From Bacteroides muris (ex Afrizal et al. 2022) (GTDB taxonomy: Bacteria > Bacteroidota > Bacteroidia > Bacteroidales > Bacteroidaceae), in assembly GCF_004793475.1 (NCBI RefSeq), contig NZ_SRYZ01000019.1:1-64000 (forward strand): a DNA stretch of 64,000 nt. The letters run 5' to 3'. The position numbers and the translations under genes were made by a program. Under the pieces are notes generated by a model. It was not told where the DNA came from, made no database searches, and saw only the letters and a list, made by a program, of their open reading frames with translations. Positions 45,801 to 54,359 of the stretch are shown here, piece by piece. Position 1 is the first letter of the stretch. Every line of letters starts with the position of its first letter.

Positions 45801-47714
45801 TTAGTCGGCAACGGCAATCCCCATTTTTTTCATCAAGAAGCAGGCGTTCATGTTTTGGGCGACGCCCGGGCGCAAGCGGTAGGAGAAGGTCAGTTCATTG
45901 TCTGTAATGTCTGCTTCGAAGCGATAGTTGCGGATGTCATCGGGGAAGAGGTCGATGAGCGTTCCCAGCAGCAGGTCGTGGGTGGCAATGATACCATTGG
46001 CCTGCAAAGTCATGAACTGCTTGATAAGGGCAAAGGAGCCTTTCTGCTTGTCCATGGAGTTGGTGCCTTTCAGAATTTCGTCGAGGATAATGAAAAGCTC
46101 CTCGCCGGCCTGCAGCTTGTCTATGATGAGTTTCAGACGTTTGAGTTCGGCAAAGAAGTAGGACTCGTTGTCGTTCAGCGAATCCGAGGTGCGCAGGCTG
46201 GTGACGAGCCGGGCCGGGCATATTTCCATTTGGCGGGCACAGACGGGAGCGCCGATGCAGCCGAGGAGGTAGTTGATGCCTACGGTGCGCAGATAGGTGC
46301 TTTTTCCTGCCATGTTGGCGCCGGTGATGATGATGAAGAACGGCCGTTTCGCCATATTGATGTCATTGTGTACACAGCGGTCGCGGTTCATCAGCGGGTG
46401 TCCCAGGGCTTCGGCGCGTAGACGGAAGGGGGAGGGAAGAGGGTTGCTTTGGCATGTGGCAGAGTCGGCTTTTGCATTGACTTTTGTGCCGGCCTGGGTC
46501 TCTACATCGCCTTCTACTCCTGCATTGGCTTCTGTTTGCAGGATGGAGGGATAAATATAGTCCGGATGATTATAGGCAAATGTCGCCAGCGAGTTGAGCG
46601 CATCCATTTGTCCGATGGCATCGAGCCATCCGGGCAGTTCAGCGGCATACTGCTCTTTCCAGGCTTCAATGCGCATGATTTGACGCAGTTCCCAGAAGAA
46701 GAGGCCGTTCAGAATGACGTACATGAAGACATTGTTGCGTTGGTCGAGTTCATCCATGAGCTTGTTCAGCCTGCTGATGGAGTGGGAGGCTTTCCGTTTT
46801 TCTCCGCCAATCTGTTGTTTTATCTCTTTGAGCAGGGCGGCTTGCGCAGGCTGTTTTTCCATGAGGTGGAGCAGGGCGGCGTAGGTGGAGAGGATTTGCA
46901 GTTTTTTGCCATAGAGGGCCTGCATCTTGGTGACTTTGCCGGTGAAGCCGAAGCCGGCGATGACGAAGCAAGTCCAGATGATGCCGCAGATACTTGCGGG
47001 CAGCATTCCTGTCATGGCAAGTGCGAGGCAAATGAGGTTGGTTCCCGCCACCAGTACCGGCAGGAGGCGCAGCAGTTTCCGGCTCCGGAAGATGCACGGA
47101 CTTTCCGCCCAGTGGCACAGTTCCGTTTCATCGGCGGCTTTTCCTTTGTACAGCAGGCCGAGGATGCGGAAGCGCTGGCGGAATTTCAGTTCCGGAGCCA
47201 GTTCGCCGACGGCTTCCTGGCGTCGGATGATTTCTTCCTTTCTCTCGAGATGTTTCCCCAACCAGAGGGCGAGGCGGTGTTTCCCGGGCTGCGTGCAGGT
47301 GCGGTTGATGTACTGGAAAAGGGAATGCGGGCCGAAAACATCCAAGTCATAGGTGTAGAGATGGGCGGGGTCGACGTATGCTTCGCCGTCATCGAAGGAA
47401 GACGTGTCGTAATCCAGCGCGGCGAGTTCCTGCTCGTTGATTTCCATCTTCTTTTCCAGATAGTCCTTGCGATGGAACAGCCGGTTGTGGTATTTCATTA
47501 AAGACAGGAACGGCAACAGGGTGACGAGGGCGATGCCTGCCAGTATGCCCCAGCTCTCGCTCCGGAAGTAGATGATTCCTGCTGCCCCTGCCACGAACAG
47601 CAGCAGGCGCAGGGTGCCGATGCGGTAAATCTTCTGTTGCACTTTATTCAGTTCTTGTCTGGCCTCTTCGGCCGTGTTGCGGTAGGCGGCGCTGATTTTG
47701 TCTATCGTATTCAT
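45801..47714 (-). CDS. Membrane-anchored MutS-like ATPase
   Basis: A 637-residue protein with the MutS core and C-terminal ATPase but no mismatch-recognition or connector domains. Two hydrophobic segments near the N-terminus (LRLLLFVAGAAGIIYF and ILAGIALVTLLPFLSLM) and another pair near residues 215-255 suggest membrane attachment. The ATPase is intact: Walker A GANMAGKSTYLRTV (about 465), the MutS signature TSLRTSDSLNDNESYFFAEL, Walker B LFIILDEILKGTNS and IIATHDLLL. A low-complexity insert (GVEGDVETQAGTKVNAKADS) precedes the ATPase. It is not the mismatch-repair MutS; its role is unknown. Confidence 0.85.
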   Translation of the reverse strand: MNTIDKISAAYRNTAEEARQELNKVQQKIYRIGTLRLLLFVAGAAGIIYFRSESWGILAGIALVTLLPFLSLMKYHNRLFHRKDYLEKKMEINEQELAALDYDTSSFDDGEAYVDPAHLYTYDLDVFGPHSLFQYINRTCTQPGKHRLALWLGKHLERKEEIIRRQEAVGELAPELKFRQRFRILGLLYKGKAADETELCHWAESPCIFRSRKLLRLLPVLVAGTNLICLALAMTGMLPASICGIIWTCFVIAGFGFTGKVTKMQALYGKKLQILSTYAALLHLMEKQPAQAALLKEIKQQIGGEKRKASHSISRLNKLMDELDQRNNVFMYVILNGLFFWELRQIMRIEAWKEQYAAELPGWLDAIGQMDALNSLATFAYNHPDYIYPSILQTEANAGVEGDVETQAGTKVNAKADSATCQSNPLPSPFRLRAEALGHPLMNRDRCVHNDINMAKRPFFIIITGANMAGKSTYLRTVGINYLLGCIGAPVCARQMEICPARLVTSLRTSDSLNDNESYFFAELKRLKLIIDKLQAGEELFIILDEILKGTNSMDKQKGSFALIKQFMTLQANGIIATHDLLLGTLIDLFPDDIRNYRFEADITDNELTFSYRLRPGVAQNMNACFLMKKMGIAVAD

Positions 47715-47740
47715 TTACTCCATACATGTTAAGTTCAAGG

Positions 47741-47748
47741 CAAAGATA
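47741..47748 (-). promoter_or_regulatory. Promoter -7 box for the MutS-like gene
   Basis: TATCTTTG on the minus strand matches the -7 consensus exactly, 26 bp before the start codon. No clear -33 box is visible. Confidence 0.5.
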
Positions 47749-47777
47749 TACATTCTAATTGTTTTTCTTCACGATTT

Positions 47778-47809
47778 TTTGTCTACTTCCGATAAAAAAT
47801 GTACCTTTC
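47778..47809 (+). promoter_or_regulatory. Promoter of the exported-protein gene at 47850
   Basis: TTTG (47778-47781), 20 nt, then TACCTTTC (47802-47809), one mismatch from the -7 consensus. Confidence 0.55.
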
Positions 47810-47849
47810 GCTCGCTAAAACAAAGTTTCAGAAAAGAGGAGGTTGGGAT

Positions 47850-48500
47850 ATGAAGAAGAGTTGGTTGTCAGGCGTTCTGATGTTGCTGGCGGTTTTGCCG
47901 GCGGCGGCGCAACAAGTAATGTATTCCAATCTGAAGGAGTTGGCGGAGAACCGTGGCGATACGGTTACCACACTGAAGATTGAGAAGCGTACAAAGAACC
48001 GGATTTACCTCATGGGCGGTGCCGATTATCGTATTACGGCAGACGGCAATCCCGGTCTGTGCCACTACCTGAAGTCCCGTTGTTATGCCGTACGGGTAGA
48101 TACCTCGCTTTATGTCAACTGCCGTAAGATGCGCTATAAGCACTATCGCTTCGGGCAGTGGTATGCACCTGCCATGTGGCTCGGCGGAAAGGTTTACTTC
48201 TGTGCACAGCCCGTGGGACAAGCGGCCGCCAGCACCATGGCTCCCGATGATGCCACCCGATTGGGGGGTGAAGTGGGCGATGCCATCAATGCTTCGGGAC
48301 TGGTGCATGCCCGCGTCTATTACGAACTGAATCCGGAAACCGGAAAGTCCGAGTTCGTGGGGCGGAGACAGATGATGCGACTGCTTGACGGATACCCGGC
48401 ACTGCGCGCCGAATTCGAGAAAGAAACAAGCGAGTCGGCAGAGGTCATCGGCAAATACCTGCGTGCACTTCGCCCGTTAATCACTACCATTAATCACTAA
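47850..48500 (+). CDS. Exported protein, probably DUF6563 family
   Basis: A 216-residue protein with a clear signal peptide (MKKSWLSGVLMLLAVLPAAA, cleavage after AQQ region). The mature part has no motif of known function; it contains KELAENRGDTVTTLKIEKRT, YLMGGADYRITADGNPGLCH and CYAVRVDTSLYVNCRKMRYK. The DUF6563 name is from memory of similar Bacteroides proteins and is tentative. The start at 47850 has a strong Shine-Dalgarno motif (AGGAGGT, 47837-47843), rare in this window. The last residues (LITTINH) are encoded by a TAATCACTA-type repeat. The next gene starts 11 bp later. Confidence 0.7.
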   Translation: MKKSWLSGVLMLLAVLPAAAQQVMYSNLKELAENRGDTVTTLKIEKRTKNRIYLMGGADYRITADGNPGLCHYLKSRCYAVRVDTSLYVNCRKMRYKHYRFGQWYAPAMWLGGKVYFCAQPVGQAAASTMAPDDATRLGGEVGDAINASGLVHARVYYELNPETGKSEFVGRRQMMRLLDGYPALRAEFEKETSESAEVIGKYLRALRPLITTINH

Positions 48501-48511
48501 TCATTAATAAG

Positions 48512-48964
48512 ATGATATTATTGCAAGATGTGCCCGATGGGTACGAATACTGCTTTGCGGGTAACGGAAAGTGCCCCAAAGCCTCTTCCTGCCTGCGGGC
48601 GATAGCGGCACAGCTGTTATCCGAGAGTGAAGATCCCCAACCACAGTCCGTTCGTGCGGTGAATCCTTTCTACGTGGGCAGTTTGTCCGGTTCCTCCACT
48701 TGTGCCCGTTACCGCTCCAACGAGCAGCTGCACTACGCCCGCGGCATGACGCGTATTTTCGACGAAGTGCCCGCCAAGCTGCTTTCCACCGTGCGCCATC
48801 GCGTGATGGGATGCTTCTCTTGCGAACGCTATTACTATCATTGCCGCAAGGGCGAACGCCCTATCTCTCCCGAAGAACAGCAACGGATAGCCCGGGTATT
48901 CAAGGCAGTAGGCATAAGCACCAAGCCTAAGTTCGACCGATACGAGTATGCGGTGGCTTGGTGA
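48512..48964 (+). CDS. Small cysteine-containing protein, probably DUF6078 family
   Basis: A 150-residue protein without a signal peptide. It has six Cys: three near the start (YEYCFAGNGKCPKASSCLRA), one in SSTCARYRSNEQLHYARGMT and a pair plus one in MGCFSCERYYYHCRKGERP. This spacing suggests metal binding or a structural site. The end (SPEEQQRIARVFKAVGIS) looks helical. I associate it with DUF6078, common in Bacteroides, with moderate certainty. It is 11 bp after the exported protein gene. Its stop codon is 5 bp before an array of 22-bp dyads. Confidence 0.65.
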   Translation: MILLQDVPDGYEYCFAGNGKCPKASSCLRAIAAQLLSESEDPQPQSVRAVNPFYVGSLSGSSTCARYRSNEQLHYARGMTRIFDEVPAKLLSTVRHRVMGCFSCERYYYHCRKGERPISPEEQQRIARVFKAVGISTKPKFDRYEYAVAW

Positions 48965-48968
48965 CCGG

Positions 48969-49118
48969 CTGCAAAGTCACTGCACACCTTTTGCAGCGTC
49001 ACTGCAAACCCGTTGCAGTCGCGCTGCAAAGCAGTTGCAGTATCACTGCAAATAGGTGTGCAGCGACGCTGCAAAAGGCTTGCAGTAGCACTGCAAAAAG
49101 CATGCACTTGCTTTGCAG
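48969..49118. repeat. Array of seven 22-bp dyad repeats
   Basis: Seven copies of a short palindrome (TTGCAG, 5 variable nt, CTGCAA) recur at 48969, 48991, 49013, 49035, 49058, 49080 and 49102, a period of 22 bp (once 23). The first and last copies are the most diverged. The dyad arms are conserved while the 5-nt centres and the 5-nt linkers vary. It starts 5 bp after a stop codon. Spacing close to two helical turns places all dyads on one DNA face. Confidence 0.9.
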
Positions 49119-49310
49119 TGAGAAATCACTGTCTATCATGTGGTTACGGATGAATGCAATGAGCCCTTCTCTCTCCCCTCTGCAGATTGCAGAAGAAAGA
49201 TGCGGATGCCGATACGCTCATATCAATCCGTTTCCGGCACCAGTGACGAGGGCTGGTCGGGGGGGCTGTCGTCTGTTCTCGCCCATCAGTCGGGGATATT
49301 CATAAAATAA
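49119..49310. other. Intergenic stretch with no recognised feature
   Basis: About 190 bp after the dyad array and before the operon terminator. Open frames are short and overlap the repeat array. I see no promoter box or RNA gene. Confidence 0.5.
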
Positions 49311-49346
49311 ACAGGAGAGGCTGAATCTTTGCAGAAACAGCCTCCT
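49311..49346 (-). terminator. Terminator of the minus-strand Sus-like operon
   Basis: A stem of 10 paired bases with a 2-nt bulge (CAGGAGAGGCTG 49311-49322 with CAGCCTCCTG 49337-49346). Read on the minus strand it is followed by TTTATTTTATG. It lies 134 bp after the last operon gene. Confidence 0.65.
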
Positions 49347-49479
49347 GATGTAACAAAGTTAAACACTGTTTGTGTACCTCCGGTTAAAAGTCAAGAGAGA
49401 ATTGTTCTTATTATGGTACACACATGGACAGTTCCGGACATTTCAATCAATGGCCGGATACTGCCTGTCATTATTTCTG

Positions 49480-50511
49480 TCATTGTGGAGTTTCACGCCA
49501 GATGCTTGGATTATAGAGCTTGAGCAAAGAACCGACCGATGTGGCGCTTGACGGAGCTCCGCTGAAAACGCGGAAAGACATGAAATCAATCGGACGGCTC
49601 CACGTTCCTGTATCCTGCATGTCGAAGAACGTAATACCTGATTCTGCGTCATAATCAAGGGGGAACAGCATGTATACCGTTGTCGACCATGTGTAATAGC
49701 CGCTTCCTTCTACAATGTTGTATACATCGTTTCCTTCGAATTCACCCATCTTGCTTGCGTTGTACATCACGAATCTTATCTTTTCCGGTTCAAACGTAAC
49801 CGGTATTGTCCAGCCATAATCCGGAAGTGCCAGTTCGGTTTCGGAAAGGACGGCATTCATAGCCTGGAATTTCCCGTCCTGTGTGCGGAATGTCAGGTAG
49901 CATGGGCCTGCAATATCCTTGTCAAAGTCATACTGTGTCACTTTCAGTGAGCCGGAGAAAGTCTCTGATGAATATTTGAGAATTCCTATGCGGGCATGTC
50001 CGGTTGTATTTTCTTTAAAGTTTATTTTCAGATGTTCTCCGTTGGAAGTTACGTTGAACCAGTCTTCGTTCGGTTCAAAAGTCAGGGGTACGTTGGCCGA
50101 CATCTCATAGGTCAGCGAATGTGCCTCGTCAGAGTTGGTTGCGATTTCGCTGCCCGCACTCAACTGAAAGACCAGTCCGTTTTGTTGTACCATCACATGT
50201 ACGGAATCTGGGCCGCAACGCAATATCAGTTGCGCGGTACGTCCTTCCAGGTTGCCGTTTTCGGTTACGGATACATTCACGGTGTTTCCGTTTATGGTGG
50301 CTGTGCACCAATTGCAATCGGTCTCGACGGTGACTGCTTCGGAGGCATTGAATACCACTGTACCGGTTCCGGCGGCAGCCTGGAACAATACGTCCGACTT
50401 TATAACCTGTATCAAGCTTTGGCCTTCCATTCCCCAATCTTTATCTTCGGAGCAGGCCGTGAAGCCTGCTACCACGAGGGCTGCCAATAAATAATATATG
50501 TGTCTTTTCAT
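49480..50511 (-). CDS. BACON-domain surface lipoprotein
   Basis: A 343-residue lipoprotein. The signal sequence ends in a lipobox (VAGFTACSEDKDWG), and the acidic residues after Cys 20 fit the surface-export signal of Bacteroides. Two BACON-like beta-sandwich repeats follow (about residues 30-115 and 115-200): VFNASEAVTVETDCNWCTAT, LILRCGPDSVHVMVQQNG, then VPLTFEPNEDWFNVTSNGEH. The C-terminal third (FRTQDGKFQAMNAVLSETEL on) is of unknown type. BACON domains in Sus-type operons usually act as spacers or ligand or mucin-binding modules. It is the last gene of the operon, 2 bp after the DUF4302 gene. Confidence 0.85.
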   Translation of the reverse strand: MKRHIYYLLAALVVAGFTACSEDKDWGMEGQSLIQVIKSDVLFQAAAGTGTVVFNASEAVTVETDCNWCTATINGNTVNVSVTENGNLEGRTAQLILRCGPDSVHVMVQQNGLVFQLSAGSEIATNSDEAHSLTYEMSANVPLTFEPNEDWFNVTSNGEHLKINFKENTTGHARIGILKYSSETFSGSLKVTQYDFDKDIAGPCYLTFRTQDGKFQAMNAVLSETELALPDYGWTIPVTFEPEKIRFVMYNASKMGEFEGNDVYNIVEGSGYYTWSTTVYMLFPLDYDAESGITFFDMQDTGTWSRPIDFMSFRVFSGAPSSATSVGSLLKLYNPSIWRETPQ

Positions 50512-50513
50512 AA

Positions 50514-51809
50514 TCAGTTGATTTTAGTCATTGTTGTTACGTGTGGCATGCGGCAGGATTTAGTACCTGCAATGTACCATGAAGAGTTGGTGAATGCTCC
50601 TGCGCTGCTGCCTCCGGACAATTGCCACATGATGTACGAATTCACTGTGTATCCGGCCCATGTTCCATAATCTTTCCAAGTGTACACGGGAGATTGTTCA
50701 TTCTCGTTCCATTCGGTGCGCATGCCTATTGCCGTATTCCATGTCAACTGGCCGGGACCTGCATCCCAGGCGCATAGCCATATTTCATTTTTGCCGTTAT
50801 TGCCAATCTTTTGCGATTGCCATGTCAAAGTTCCAGATGAACGCTGGTAGTTTAAGGTCACTGTAAATTTGTCATTCAGTCCACTCATTATGTAAGAAGC
50901 GCCGTCTTCGGCAGGAGTCAAAGTAACGTTGACTTGTTCTTTGCCGTTGAATGAGAGCGTATAATTCCCGGCATAATCTGCATAGCCACGCCATCCTTTT
51001 GGGAAGACAGCGTTGAATACTACGCCGGTTCCGCTATTGTCGGTCAGCGAGTTCGTTTCCGGATCTATGATAAACTCCTCGAAAGTCACTCCCGCCACTT
51101 CTGTAGGATGATACAAACGCAACCCTTGATCGGTTATTACGTAAGCCGCCTTTACCGGCTCGCTGCCTGCCGGTGCGAAAGAAATCTGCCGGGAATCGAC
51201 ATCGATGGTACCGGCAACTTGTGTCCCTCCCACAGTTCCACTGAATCCGCTCAGAATCATGCTTTCGATAAGTTGTCTCATTTTGTCGAGGTAGGATTGC
51301 GATTTTTCCGTCATTTTGCGCATATACATGACATTGTTGGTCTTCTTTCCTCGCAAAGTCACCAAGTCGGGGGTGATTTTCAAGATTACAAACTCAAATT
51401 CCCCTTGAAAAGCCTGATAGGCATTGGAATTGGGAGTGGAAAGATAATGCAGTAACAGATTGTAAGTGTCGAAACTTAGCACCGGCCCGTCATCGTCCGT
51501 CATTTTGTAGAGGCTTTCTACTTCCAGACTGCTGTCATCGACCAATTCTGTGCTGGCATACACTTTCTCCTCGTCAAAGCGTACAACGAATGCATATCCG
51601 CCATAGCTTTGGCTCGGATGCGGATACATCTCTAGCAGCCAACCGTTTTCGGCACTCGTCAGCACCTTTTTTGCTTCTGAAATATATTGCTGCAAGCGTT
51701 CGGACGGATTCTTGTCGAACACTTCTTCGTCATCTTTCAAGCAAGACTGGAATGTCAGTGCGCAAAGCAGCATTCCCCATAGTGCCACATATAATTTATT
51801 TGTTTTCAT
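50514..51809 (-). CDS. DUF4302 surface lipoprotein
   Basis: A 431-residue lipoprotein starting at the ATG at 51809 (MKTNKLYVALWGMLLCALTF, lipobox FQSC). An ATG five codons earlier overlaps the previous stop. The acidic run after the Cys (LKDDEEVFDKN) matches the surface-export pattern. The N-terminal half (SERLQQYISEAKKVLTSAEN, GWLLEMYPHPSQSYGGYAFV) is typical of DUF4302, a family found next to SusC/SusD pairs with metallopeptidases. Its molecular role is unknown. It lies between the metallopeptidase and BACON genes with gaps of 14 and 2 bp. Confidence 0.85.
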   Translation of the reverse strand: MKTNKLYVALWGMLLCALTFQSCLKDDEEVFDKNPSERLQQYISEAKKVLTSAENGWLLEMYPHPSQSYGGYAFVVRFDEEKVYASTELVDDSSLEVESLYKMTDDDGPVLSFDTYNLLLHYLSTPNSNAYQAFQGEFEFVILKITPDLVTLRGKKTNNVMYMRKMTEKSQSYLDKMRQLIESMILSGFSGTVGGTQVAGTIDVDSRQISFAPAGSEPVKAAYVITDQGLRLYHPTEVAGVTFEEFIIDPETNSLTDNSGTGVVFNAVFPKGWRGYADYAGNYTLSFNGKEQVNVTLTPAEDGASYIMSGLNDKFTVTLNYQRSSGTLTWQSQKIGNNGKNEIWLCAWDAGPGQLTWNTAIGMRTEWNENEQSPVYTWKDYGTWAGYTVNSYIMWQLSGGSSAGAFTNSSWYIAGTKSCRMPHVTTMTKIN

Positions 51810-51823
51810 GCTTCTTGCCTCCA

Positions 51824-52723
51824 TTATTTAAGGGTTAAATCGTTCAAATCAATTCTCCCGGCTTCCAAATCTGCTGAGCGCCGTTGTATGCTGCTGCGCA
51901 ATCTGTCCAAATCTATATTCCAGCTGTCGGCCATGTATTGCTTCACCAGAGTCAGTTTGGAGTTTATCAGAGAAGCGCCTTCCTCTCCTGCCTCGTCCAT
52001 CCACGCTTGCCACTGCGATGCCGGATAACAAACGTATAAGGAAAGCATCTCCGCAAAGTCTTCGCCATGCTCCATCTGGGCGTAAGAGCTGATGAATCCA
52101 CGTTTCAGATATCCCGCATTATAAGGAGATTCGCTCCATTTGTCTGCCACGTAGCTATTGCCGGTAATGAACTGGTAGGCTGTAGGCATCTCCTTGGTCT
52201 GGTTCATGATATGCGTAAACTCATGGTGAATGGTTTTCAGATAATAATGGTTCAGCGAGGCAATGCTGTTTTTATATTGGTTCAAATAGTTGACTCCGGC
52301 CAACAGGACTTTTTTTCCTCCTTCGGCCGTACCAAGGATAAAGGTTCCGTTGTTTTTGTACTCCCACTCACCGATTAAGAAAAACTCCTTCGGGAAGTAT
52401 GCGCGCGTAAAGTTGATTCCGGCCACTTCGTCGTATGCTTCTACACAGATGTACTTTACGATATGCGCCAGTTGCACGGCTTGCTCATACTCTGCCGGTA
52501 CGGTGTAGTAGTTGAGGTCGGACTCCATCTCTTCATAGCGGTATTTGAAAGCTATATTGTAAGGATTCACATAGTTTGCCACGAGCCAGCGGTCGAAGTC
52601 GTTTTCCACCTTCTCGCCTGTAGTAATGACACTTGCAGGATTTAAGTCGTCTTCCGAGCAAGAAGTGAAAGCCCCTGCAAGCATGCATATCAACAATGCG
52701 TATAATGTATAATGTTTTTTCAT
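51824..52723 (-). CDS. Putative zinc-binding metallopeptidase lipoprotein
   Basis: A 299-residue lipoprotein with signal and lipobox ending AGAFTSCSEDDLNPAS, strongly acidic after the Cys, so probably displayed on the cell surface. The zincin motif HEXXH appears as HHEFTHIMNQ near residue 165; a likely third-ligand region is MEHGEDFAEMLSLYVCY near 217. This matches the putative zinc-binding metallopeptidase family (Peptidase_Mx1-like) common in Bacteroidota Sus-type operons. The catalytic Glu is present, so activity is plausible. Substrate is unknown. It lies between susD and the DUF4302 gene. Confidence 0.85.
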   Translation of the reverse strand: MKKHYTLYALLICMLAGAFTSCSEDDLNPASVITTGEKVENDFDRWLVANYVNPYNIAFKYRYEEMESDLNYYTVPAEYEQAVQLAHIVKYICVEAYDEVAGINFTRAYFPKEFFLIGEWEYKNNGTFILGTAEGGKKVLLAGVNYLNQYKNSIASLNHYYLKTIHHEFTHIMNQTKEMPTAYQFITGNSYVADKWSESPYNAGYLKRGFISSYAQMEHGEDFAEMLSLYVCYPASQWQAWMDEAGEEGASLINSKLTLVKQYMADSWNIDLDRLRSSIQRRSADLEAGRIDLNDLTLK

Positions 52724-52760
52724 GGTTTCTGTCTGTTTTGAATATTCATTTACTCAGGTT

Positions 52761-54344
52761 CTAGTTTCTCGGATTAGGCTCATAACCTGCATCGCGTACC
52801 TTTTGTGGAATCTGCATGGCACGACGCGGGTCATCCACAGTCAGTATGTCTGTCTGCTTCTCCGGTTTTCCGGCGGCATTCATCATACGACGGCAAATCT
52901 CTATGCCATATCGCTTTACGTCAAACCAGCGCAAACCAAGTTGTAGCGTCTCGATGCGTTTGAATCCCAGCACGCATTGCAACATACACTCTTGTGTGCT
53001 TCCTTCGGCATCGATGCTGAAAGCCGGATGCAAGTGCTTTTTCTGTGTGGACTCCAGCGGTTCGGCATACTCAATGCTATTGTAAAATGATGTCACTAAT
53101 TCGGGAGTCACCTTTACATTCGTATCCATAATGTTGTGCATCCACAAATCTAAGTCTTCCGCAGCTTCGTTATACCGTTTCAGCATCACCTTGGCTTCTG
53201 CTCTGTTCAATAAGCATTCATCCGTTGTCAGGGTGGGGAATACACAGCGGGTGTAGCCCACTCCTGCCACGGCATCCGTGTATTCGAAAAGGTAGGGAAG
53301 TCTCCAGAAAATCACATACGAGGAGTTGGTGGCATTGTAGGATTTCAGTCCCGAATAATATTTTGCCGAACTTCCCCAGATGTTGGGCGCTCCGGCATCT
53401 TCGGTCGATGCCAGATAAGGACTGTGGGCGAAACGTTTCCAAGTGGAATAGTTGCCCATGACGATTCCCATTCTGGAGTAGCCGGTGGTCAGCAGTAGAT
53501 TGCAATTCAATGTAGCGTCAATGTAATGTTGCGCCACGGCTTGTATTTGCTGAGTCATGGTTCCCATGTAAGCATAGTCGCGCAACATGCTTTTCGGTGA
53601 GCTTCCCAACACTTTGTCGGCATATTCTATCGCCTTTTCCCATTTTTCATAGTAGAGGTAGAATCGGCACGCAAAAGCGTAGGCGGCTGTAGGATTGAAA
53701 TGGTATTTGGGAACAGACATGTAAGAGTCTCCCACATAGGGCAATGCCTCTTCCAAATCTTGTTCCACCATCTTGTATACTTCCGCCACCGAGTTGCGTT
53801 CATAATTCACAAGTACCGTCGTCTCCGGTTTGGTCATATAGGTGATTCCGAGGTCTTTGTCGGCGGTAGCGCTGTTGTAGTGGAGCGAGAACGTATTTAC
53901 CAGCATGAAATGGTTGTAAGCACGGCATATCAACGCTTCCGCTTTGGCTTGTTTAAGTTTCTCAGTAGTGGCACCGCCCATTTCTTCAATAGCTTGTAAC
54001 GCATGGTTGGCTGCGGATATTGCTTCGTAAGAGGATTGCCAGAAACGTTCGGGCGATTCGTTGTCGCTTTCGGTCACGTCTTGCCAAGAATATACCTGCT
54101 CGATGAAACGTGTAGTGTTGGGATTGGCTTCTCCCATGTCATCTACGTTGTCGGACATAAATTCCGAAAGCAAGTAGTATCCGTTTTTCGGATAGGCAGA
54201 TACGAGCAGGCTCGTAATCTTGTCTTCCGTATCAATCTGGGCCCGATTGTCCGGCATTGTGCTGAGGAAATCATCGCAGGCACCCAAAGTAACCAAGGTG
54301 ATGCTACAAGCCAAAATTGTGATGTATCTATTGTATTTTTTCAT
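52761..54344 (-). CDS. SusD/RagB-family nutrient-binding lipoprotein
   Basis: A 527-residue lipoprotein that forms the lid of the SusC transporter and binds its ligand at the cell surface. The lipobox LVTLGACDDFLSTMPDN is followed by acidic residues. TPR-like helices include AKAEALICRAYNHFMLVNTF and YAFACRFYLYYEKWEKAIEY. The C-terminal region has the family's CVFPTLTTDECLLNRAEAKV and GLRWFDVKRYGIEICR. The ligand cannot be read from sequence. It starts 15 bp after susC. Confidence 0.95.
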   Translation of the reverse strand: MKKYNRYITILACSITLVTLGACDDFLSTMPDNRAQIDTEDKITSLLVSAYPKNGYYLLSEFMSDNVDDMGEANPNTTRFIEQVYSWQDVTESDNESPERFWQSSYEAISAANHALQAIEEMGGATTEKLKQAKAEALICRAYNHFMLVNTFSLHYNSATADKDLGITYMTKPETTVLVNYERNSVAEVYKMVEQDLEEALPYVGDSYMSVPKYHFNPTAAYAFACRFYLYYEKWEKAIEYADKVLGSSPKSMLRDYAYMGTMTQQIQAVAQHYIDATLNCNLLLTTGYSRMGIVMGNYSTWKRFAHSPYLASTEDAGAPNIWGSSAKYYSGLKSYNATNSSYVIFWRLPYLFEYTDAVAGVGYTRCVFPTLTTDECLLNRAEAKVMLKRYNEAAEDLDLWMHNIMDTNVKVTPELVTSFYNSIEYAEPLESTQKKHLHPAFSIDAEGSTQECMLQCVLGFKRIETLQLGLRWFDVKRYGIEICRRMMNAAGKPEKQTDILTVDDPRRAMQIPQKVRDAGYEPNPRN

Positions 54345-54359
54345 AATTCCTACTTTTTA

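Noticed and set aside
48838..49107. Minus-strand frame with repeated LQRDCN-like peptides over the 22-bp array
   Set aside because: It reads across the dyads and into the opposite strand of a better-supported gene. The 22-bp period does not keep a codon frame over the whole array.
48969..49118. Possible CRISPR array
   Set aside because: The period is 22 bp with only 5-nt centres and linkers, so there are no spacers of CRISPR length, and no cas genes are nearby.
53200..53700. Plus-strand open frames antisense to the susD-type gene
   Set aside because: They follow the codon bias of the opposite strand and show no domain or start signal.
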